Assembly: GCA_002352425.1 (NCBI GenBank)
Contig: DEIK01000038.1
Coordinates: forward strand, 1 to 10,326
From: Rhodobacteraceae bacterium UBA2776
GTDB taxonomy: Bacteria > Pseudomonadota > Alphaproteobacteria > Rhodobacterales > Rhodobacteraceae
Direction of reading: 5' to 3'
Length of the DNA: 10,326 bases
A program made the position numbers and the translations under genes. Every line of letters begins with the position of its first letter. Within the stretch, counting starts at the first letter, position 1. This document shows positions 6,196 through 10,326 of the stretch, one piece after another. The notes below the pieces were generated by a model. That model had not been told where the DNA came from. It worked only from the letters and a program-made list of their open reading frames with translations, and searched no databases.

Positions 6196-7521
6196 ATGTC
6201 GAATAAAAAGAAGCTCTTTATCAAAACCTATGGCTGTCAGATGAATGTCTATGACAGCGAGCGGATGGCCGAAGCCTTGGGCACGTCGGGGTATGATCCT
6301 GTTGGGACACCCGAAGAGGCCGATATGATTTTGCTGAACACCTGTCATATCCGCGAAAAGGCGGCCGAGAAGATTTATTCCGAGCTGGGCCGGTATCGTC
6401 CGCTAAAAGACGCCAAGCCGGATTTGAAAATCGGTGTGGCTGGATGTGTGGCGCAGGCCGAGGGGGCCGAAATTATGCAGCGTCAGCCGATGGTTGATCT
6501 GGTTGTTGGGCCACAAACCTATCACCGCCTGCCCGAGATGATGAAGCAGGTTGATGCGGGGCAAAAGGCGTTGGATACGGATTTCCCCGAAGAGGACAAG
6601 TTCGACCATTTGCCCAAACGTGATCTGCCCAAACGCGGGCCAAGTGCGTTTTTGACGGTGCAAGAAGGCTGTGACAAGTTTTGCGCATTTTGTGTGGTGC
6701 CGTATACGCGTGGTGCCGAGGTTTCGCGCTCGCCTGGGCGGATTTTGCGGGAAGCGCAGGACTTGGTCGAACGTGGTGTGCGCGAAATCAATCTGCTGGG
6801 GCAGAATGTGAATGCTTATCAAAATGATGATTGGGGGCTGACCCAACTGATCTGGGCGCTGAATGACATTGATGGGCTGGAGCGCATCCGGTTCACCACC
6901 AGCCACCCAAACGACATGACGGATGATCTGATCGAGGCGCATGGCAGTTGTGAAAAATTGATGCCCTATCTGCATTTACCGGTGCAATCGGGCAGCGATA
7001 AAGTGCTGAAAGGCATGAACCGTCAGCACACAGCCGAGCAATATATCCGGCTGATCGAGCGGTTCCGCGACGCCCGCCCAGATATACTGATCTCGGGCGA
7101 TTTTATTGTCGGATTTCCGGGTGAAGAGGATGTCGACCACCAAGCGACGATGGATCTGATCCGCGAAGTCAATTATGGGCAAGCCTATTCGTTCAAATAC
7201 TCGGCCCGCCCCGGCACGCCGGCGGCTGAACGGGCATTTGTGGCGGCGGAGGTGGCGGATGTACGGTTGCAGGAGTTGCAGGCTTTGATCACGCAACAGC
7301 AGCGTGCCTTGCAGGAGGCGATGGTGGGGCAAAAGGTTAAGGTGTTGATTGAGAAGAAGGGGCGTTTGCAGGGACAGATGATTGGCAAGAGCCAGCATTT
7401 ACATGCGGTTCATGTGGCTGAACCCGCAATTGGCGGAGCGCTGAATATCGGCGACATTTATTCGGTAGGAATCATCAAAAGCGAGACCAATTCACTGGGC
7501 GGTGAAGTGATTCACACCTAA
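6196..7521 (+). CDS. miaB: tRNA-2-methylthio-N6-dimethylallyladenosine synthase MiaB
   Basis: MiaB is a radical-SAM methylthiotransferase that adds a methylthio group to i6A37 of tRNAs reading UNN codons, which steadies codon pairing. The 441 residues contain all three expected domains. The N-terminal domain has Cys14 (TYGCQMN), Cys50 (LLNTCHIR) and Cys84 (VAGCVAQ) for the second [4Fe-4S] cluster. The radical-SAM CxxxCxxC motif is GCDKFCAFC at 158-166 (Cys159, 163, 166). A C-terminal TRAM domain for RNA binding spans about 376-438. The family start pattern, followed by LFIKTYGCQMN, favours ATG 6196; an in-frame ATG at 6172 would add eight residues, and longer upstream extension overlaps the divergent gene. 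Only a weak promoter (TTGCAA, 17 bases, TAGGTG at 6133-6161) is seen. No strong terminator follows. Confidence 0.97.
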   Translation: MSNKKKLFIKTYGCQMNVYDSERMAEALGTSGYDPVGTPEEADMILLNTCHIREKAAEKIYSELGRYRPLKDAKPDLKIGVAGCVAQAEGAEIMQRQPMVDLVVGPQTYHRLPEMMKQVDAGQKALDTDFPEEDKFDHLPKRDLPKRGPSAFLTVQEGCDKFCAFCVVPYTRGAEVSRSPGRILREAQDLVERGVREINLLGQNVNAYQNDDWGLTQLIWALNDIDGLERIRFTTSHPNDMTDDLIEAHGSCEKLMPYLHLPVQSGSDKVLKGMNRQHTAEQYIRLIERFRDARPDILISGDFIVGFPGEEDVDHQATMDLIREVNYGQAYSFKYSARPGTPAAERAFVAAEVADVRLQELQALITQQQRALQEAMVGQKVKVLIEKKGRLQGQMIGKSQHLHAVHVAEPAIGGALNIGDIYSVGIIKSETNSLGGEVIHT

Positions 7522-7697
7522 CGGATCCGGTAAAATTTTTAGAAAAAGCCAACCAGATTGTCGGAAACAGATTGGATTTCGGGGTTAATCCGCCCCGTTG
7601 TGCTGGACTGTTTCGGATATGCCAACAAACTAGCAGAATAACTGTTCCCTAAGTGAAAAAGGCTTGATAATGTATCCTAGAGTAAAGCGCATACCAA

Positions 7698-7726
7698 TTG
7701 AAGGGTGTGGGGCTGTTAACTATACT
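7698..7726 (+). promoter_or_regulatory. Promoter of the OmpA/lipoprotein cassette
   Basis: TTGAAG and TATACT are separated by exactly 17 bases, matching four and five of six positions of the sigma-70 consensus. The leader before the start codon would be about 25-30 bases. This gives the following gene pair its own transcription, separate from miaB. Confidence 0.6.
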
Positions 7727-7761
7727 TGGTGGATTAACACATAATTGTTAGGGGAATGACT

Positions 7762-8328
7762 GTGGGCAATATTATTTCGAAAGTGATGCGTATATCACTG
7801 ACGGGTGTCTCTGCCGCGATTTTGGCATTGGCTGTGTCCGGCACTGCTGCGTCGGCTGGAACCATTAAGGGGGAGAGATATCTTCCTGGTATCTGGGTCG
7901 ATCCTGATGGTTGTGAGCATTGGGTTATGGATGACGGTGTTGAGGGCTACATGAGCCCCCACGTTAACCGCCAAGGCATCCCTGTTTGTCGTCGTGGCAA
8001 TGTTTGCGGTGTGATGAATTCAGACCAGCTGTTTGCGACGGATAAGTATTCCATCAGTTCAGCCGGTCGCGCGCGTTTGCAGAAGTTTTTCCAAAGCGCA
8101 AACGCACGCGCCTACACGATTGCGGGCCACACGGACAGCCGCGCGTCAGATCAGTACAACATGCGCTTGTCTTTGAACCGCGCCAATGCGGTTGCACGGG
8201 TTGCACAAACTGTCGGAGCCAAAGTGGTTGATGTTCGTGGTTATGGCGAACGTGTCCCAGCTGCATCAAACGGAACATCCGCTGGTATGCGCAAAAACCG
8301 CCGTGTTGAAATTATTTGCATTCGCTAA
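7762..8328 (+). CDS. Exported OmpA-family protein with N-terminal GIWVDP domain
   Basis: Positions are given for the 188-residue product from the GTG start. A signal peptide with a hydrophobic core (LTGVSAAILALAVSGTAASA) ends near residue 32, so the mature protein is periplasmic or outer-membrane associated. Residues about 43-76 carry a domain with GIWVDPDGCEHW and GIPVC, repeated in the next gene. From about residue 84 comes an OmpA-like peptidoglycan-binding domain: AGHTDSRASDQYNMRLSLNRA holds the Asp and Arg, 15 apart, that in Escherichia coli OmpA hold diaminopimelate. A GYGERVPAASNGTSAGMRKNRRVEI end completes the fold. There is no beta-barrel. An ATG at 7756 is in frame but sits one base after the GGGG ribosome-binding site; GTG 7762 is seven bases away and fits better. 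It probably tethers an outer-membrane component to the cell wall. Confidence 0.87.
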   Translation: MGNIISKVMRISLTGVSAAILALAVSGTAASAGTIKGERYLPGIWVDPDGCEHWVMDDGVEGYMSPHVNRQGIPVCRRGNVCGVMNSDQLFATDKYSISSAGRARLQKFFQSANARAYTIAGHTDSRASDQYNMRLSLNRANAVARVAQTVGAKVVDVRGYGERVPAASNGTSAGMRKNRRVEIICIR

Positions 8329-8340
8329 AGAGGTAACAAG

Positions 8341-8637
8341 ATGAAACTACTAAAAGGCATTGCTCTTGCTACTGTGGCCCTTTCTTTGGCGGCATGTGGT
8401 GACAAAGCAGACAAGACCGTTGATCGGGGTATCGATTCAAAGGGTCTTAGCAATCTAAAAGCTGGTATCTGGGTTGATCCAAACGGATGTGACCACTGGA
8501 TCATTGATGATGGTGTTGAAGGCTATCTGTCCGCGCGTCTGGATAAATACGGCAAGCCCGTTTGTTCCGGTGTTGCACCTCCGACCATCGCAACTGGCAA
8601 ATTCAAGTCAGGAACGTTTATCGGTGACCCGATCTAA
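8341..8637 (+). CDS. Small lipoprotein sharing the GIWVDP domain
   Basis: The 98-residue product begins MKLLKGIALATVALSLAACG, a lipoprotein signal with lipobox LAAC and lipidated Cys19. The residue after it is Gly, not Asp, so the Escherichia coli rule would send it to the outer membrane. After a short charged linker, residues 42-75 (GIWVDPNGCDHW to GKPVC) match the domain of the upstream OmpA-family protein at 22 of 34 positions. Cys50 and Cys75 have the same 25-residue spacing as the upstream pair. A short tail (TIATGKFKSGTFIGDP) follows with no further domain. The ATG lies 12 bases after the upstream stop, with AGAGGT six bases before it, so the two form an operon. No function is known to me; the pairing suggests the two proteins act at the same envelope site. 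Confidence 0.85.
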   Translation: MKLLKGIALATVALSLAACGDKADKTVDRGIDSKGLSNLKAGIWVDPNGCDHWIIDDGVEGYLSARLDKYGKPVCSGVAPPTIATGKFKSGTFIGDPI

Positions 8638-8661
8638 GGTTTAAAAAACAAGGTTTGGCTG

Positions 8662-8692
8662 AAGGCCTCTCGCATGTGCGGGGGGCCTTTTT
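8662..8692 (+). terminator. Rho-independent terminator of the OmpA/lipoprotein cassette
   Basis: AAGGCCTCTCGC pairs with GCGGGGGGCCTT as a 12-base-pair stem (two G-U pairs) around an ATGT loop, followed by TTTTT with further T-runs. It lies 25 bases after the lipoprotein stop and closes that operon before phoH. Confidence 0.87.
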
Positions 8693-8801
8693 CCTTTTTA
8701 GGCTATCGTCACTTGAATTTTACATGATTGATACTGATCGCCGCTTGAATGTTGCAAAATGATTTGGCACGATCAAACCATACTTCAAACAGGAGAATTG
8801 A

Positions 8802-9815
8802 TTGGCCATAGGCGCTTTGACCCCACCAGATGCCCCCGATGAGGAGCTGCTGGAATTTCCTGACAACCGTTTGTTGATTGACCTGTGTGGCGCGTTTGAT
8901 CGGAACCTTGCCCATATTGAGGATAAGTTCAGCATCCAGATTTCACGCCGTGGCAACCAGTTGTCTTTGACAGGGGATGCCGATGATTGTGCCGAGGCCG
9001 CCCGTGTTTTGCGGGCGCTTTATTTGCGTTTGGAGGCGGGTCGCGAAGTTGCCATGGGCGACATCGACACTGAAATCACGATGGGTGGTGATGAGACGCT
9101 GTTTGGCGAAGCGGCGGATACCGAGAGCATTGACCAGCTTGAGATGTTCAAAGGCGGTCGTGTCGAGATCAAGACCCGCAAAAAGATGATCGAGCCGCGC
9201 ACCGAGGCGCAAAAGGCATATGTTAAATCACTGTTTGAGAACGAGCTGGGGTTTGGCATCGGGCCTGCGGGCACCGGCAAAACCTATTTGGCGGTCGCCG
9301 TCGGGGTAAACATGTTGATCGAGGGCAAGGTTGATAAGATCATCCTGTCGCGCCCTGCCGTTGAGGCGGGCGAACGGTTGGGGTTTTTGCCGGGCGACAT
9401 GAAAGACAAGGTCGATCCCTTTATGCAGCCGCTTTATGATGCGCTGAACGATTTTTTGCCGGCCAAGCAGGTCACCAAGATGATCGAGGATAAAAAAATC
9501 GAGATCGCGCCGTTGGCGTTTATGCGTGGCCGGACCCTGGCCAATGCCTTTGTGGTGTTGGATGAGGCGCAGAATGCCACGTCAATGCAGATGAAGATGT
9601 TCCTGACCCGTCTTGGCGAAGGCAGCCGCATGGTGATCACAGGGGATCGGACCCAAATTGATTTGCAGCGCGGCGTGACCAGTGGCCTGCACGATGCCGA
9701 ACGTCTGTTGAAAGGCATCAACAAGATCGCCTTTAACTATTTCACCTCCAAGGATGTGGTGCGCCATCCTTTGGTGGCCAGGATCATCGAGGCCTATGAA
9801 GCCGATGATGGCTGA
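8802..9815 (+). CDS. phoH: PhoH-like ATPase
   Basis: The product belongs to the PhoH/YbeZ group of P-loop ATPases, which are found beside the YbeY endoribonuclease and thought to help with RNA or ribosome metabolism, acting as a nucleotide-driven partner. The 337 residues have the usual length. A Walker A motif GPAGTGKT lies at 154-161, Walker B VVLDEAQN at 251-258, and a sensor-like VITGDRTQIDL at 278-288. The N-terminal 130 residues resemble the KH-like domain of the group. No ATG is available at the expected place; the start is TTG with AGGAGA five bases upstream, which is convincing. It ends inside the start of ybeY. A strong terminator lies upstream and I see no clear promoter in the 109 bases between, so its transcription signal is unresolved. 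Confidence 0.95.
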   Translation: MAIGALTPPDAPDEELLEFPDNRLLIDLCGAFDRNLAHIEDKFSIQISRRGNQLSLTGDADDCAEAARVLRALYLRLEAGREVAMGDIDTEITMGGDETLFGEAADTESIDQLEMFKGGRVEIKTRKKMIEPRTEAQKAYVKSLFENELGFGIGPAGTGKTYLAVAVGVNMLIEGKVDKIILSRPAVEAGERLGFLPGDMKDKVDPFMQPLYDALNDFLPAKQVTKMIEDKKIEIAPLAFMRGRTLANAFVVLDEAQNATSMQMKMFLTRLGEGSRMVITGDRTQIDLQRGVTSGLHDAERLLKGINKIAFNYFTSKDVVRHPLVARIIEAYEADDG

Positions 9816-10311
9816 GTTCATTGCCGTCAACATAGAGGATGCGCGCTGGGCGGAGCTGGACATAGAGGCGTTGGCGGCGCAGGCCGTTGCGGCGATGCTC
9901 GCCCATCTGGACATTGAGGCGCAGTATTGCGAGGTCAGCCTGCTGGCCTGTGATGATGCGCGTATTGCCGATCTGAACGCAGAATTTCGTGGTAAGCCTA
10001 CGTCAACCAACGTGCTGTCATGGCCAAGTGTTGACCGCGCGACCCCTGGACGGCATCCGGAAAAACCGTCGTTTGACCCCAAAGGCATGCCCGAAGAGTT
10101 GGGCGATATCGCCATTTCCTTTGACACTTGCGCCGCTGAGGCACGCACCGCGAACAAGCCCGTTTCAGACCATGTCACACATTTATTAATCCACGGGGTG
10201 TTACATCTGTTGGGTTATGATCACATATCTGAGCAAGATGCGGCAATAATGGAGACATTAGAGGGGCAAGTGCTTGGCAAATTGGGTATATCGGACCCAT
10301 ATAGAGGGTAA
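9805..10311 (+). CDS. ybeY: rRNA maturation endoribonuclease YbeY
   Basis: YbeY is a zinc-dependent endoribonuclease in the UPF0054 family that acts in 16S rRNA 3' processing and ribosome quality control. The product is 168 residues, the normal range. The signature HGVLHLLGYDH near the C-terminus carries the three zinc-binding histidines, and ELGDIAIS with VTHLLIHG surrounds the pocket. A further expected stretch LNAEFRGKPTSTNVLSW lies at about 58-73. The start codon overlaps the phoH stop by 11 bases (an alternative ATG is three bases later), so translation is probably coupled. This phoH-ybeY pair is usually followed by a CorC-like gene, which would lie beyond the window. No oddities seen. 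Confidence 0.96.
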   Translation: MMAEFIAVNIEDARWAELDIEALAAQAVAAMLAHLDIEAQYCEVSLLACDDARIADLNAEFRGKPTSTNVLSWPSVDRATPGRHPEKPSFDPKGMPEELGDIAISFDTCAAEARTANKPVSDHVTHLLIHGVLHLLGYDHISEQDAAIMETLEGQVLGKLGISDPYRG

Positions 10312-10326
10312 GCGTAAAGCGCTTGG

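Noticed and set aside
6976..7398. Minus-strand open frame of 140 codons inside miaB
   Set aside because: Leucine/histidine-rich shadow of the radical-SAM and TRAM coding sequence.
7522..7529. CGGATCCG palindrome after miaB, followed by A/T-rich sequence
   Set aside because: An eight-base palindrome with no loop cannot form a terminator hairpin, and no other stem with a T-tract follows.
7580..7597. CGGGG / CCCCG short hairpin downstream of miaB
   Set aside because: Only five base pairs and no T-tract; likely chance.
7735..7750. TAACA / TGTTA inverted repeat just before the OmpA gene ribosome-binding site
   Set aside because: Five base pairs in an A/T-rich leader is expected by chance; not supported as a regulatory hairpin.

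Overview
The window looks like chromosomal DNA of a marine alphaproteobacterium of the family Rhodobacteraceae (roseobacter group). Three things point there: an Irr-type iron regulator divergent from a fabA-fabB-fabI operon, a miaB / phoH / ybeY neighbourhood, and an OmpA-like protein with a GIWVDPxGC motif that I associate with roseobacters. This placement rests on gene content and remembered protein style, not on a database search. Base composition is moderate, a little over half G+C by eye, with one clearly A+T-richer gene at 4654-5154.

Region 1 (1-1290) holds the 5' part of a haloacid-dehalogenase-type hydrolase on the minus strand, running off the left edge. Divergent from it is an unrecognised membrane-anchored protein with a Cys/His-rich tail. 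Region 2 (1352-4531) is the fatty-acid block on the minus strand, fabA then fabB then fabI. These supply the FabA/FabB anaerobic unsaturated fatty-acid branch and the last reduction step of chain elongation. The Fur-superfamily regulator gene irr is divergent from fabA. The fabA-irr gap holds a strong dyad that sits on the likely irr promoter.

Region 3 (4654-6075) has an A+T-richer orphan gene with an unusually good internal ribosome-binding site, and a conserved glycosyltransferase-2-like protein whose expected metal-binding acidic motif seems lost. Region 4 (6196-7521) is miaB, encoding the tRNA methylthiotransferase. Region 5 (7698-8692) is a self-contained two-gene cassette with its own promoter and a strong terminator: an exported OmpA-domain protein and a small lipoprotein. 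The two share a domain of about 34 residues with two cysteines at identical spacing. Region 6 (8802-10311) is phoH overlapping ybeY, a ribosome and RNA maintenance pair. The next gene, beyond the edge, would commonly be a CorC/hemolysin-like protein.

Most of the window is housekeeping. The parts that looked least explained are the shared-domain envelope cassette between miaB and phoH, the irr operator-like dyad, the Cys/His membrane protein, and the degenerate glycosyltransferase. No RNA genes, insertion sequences, CRISPR arrays or attachment sites were seen, and no gene-free stretch exceeds 300 bases.
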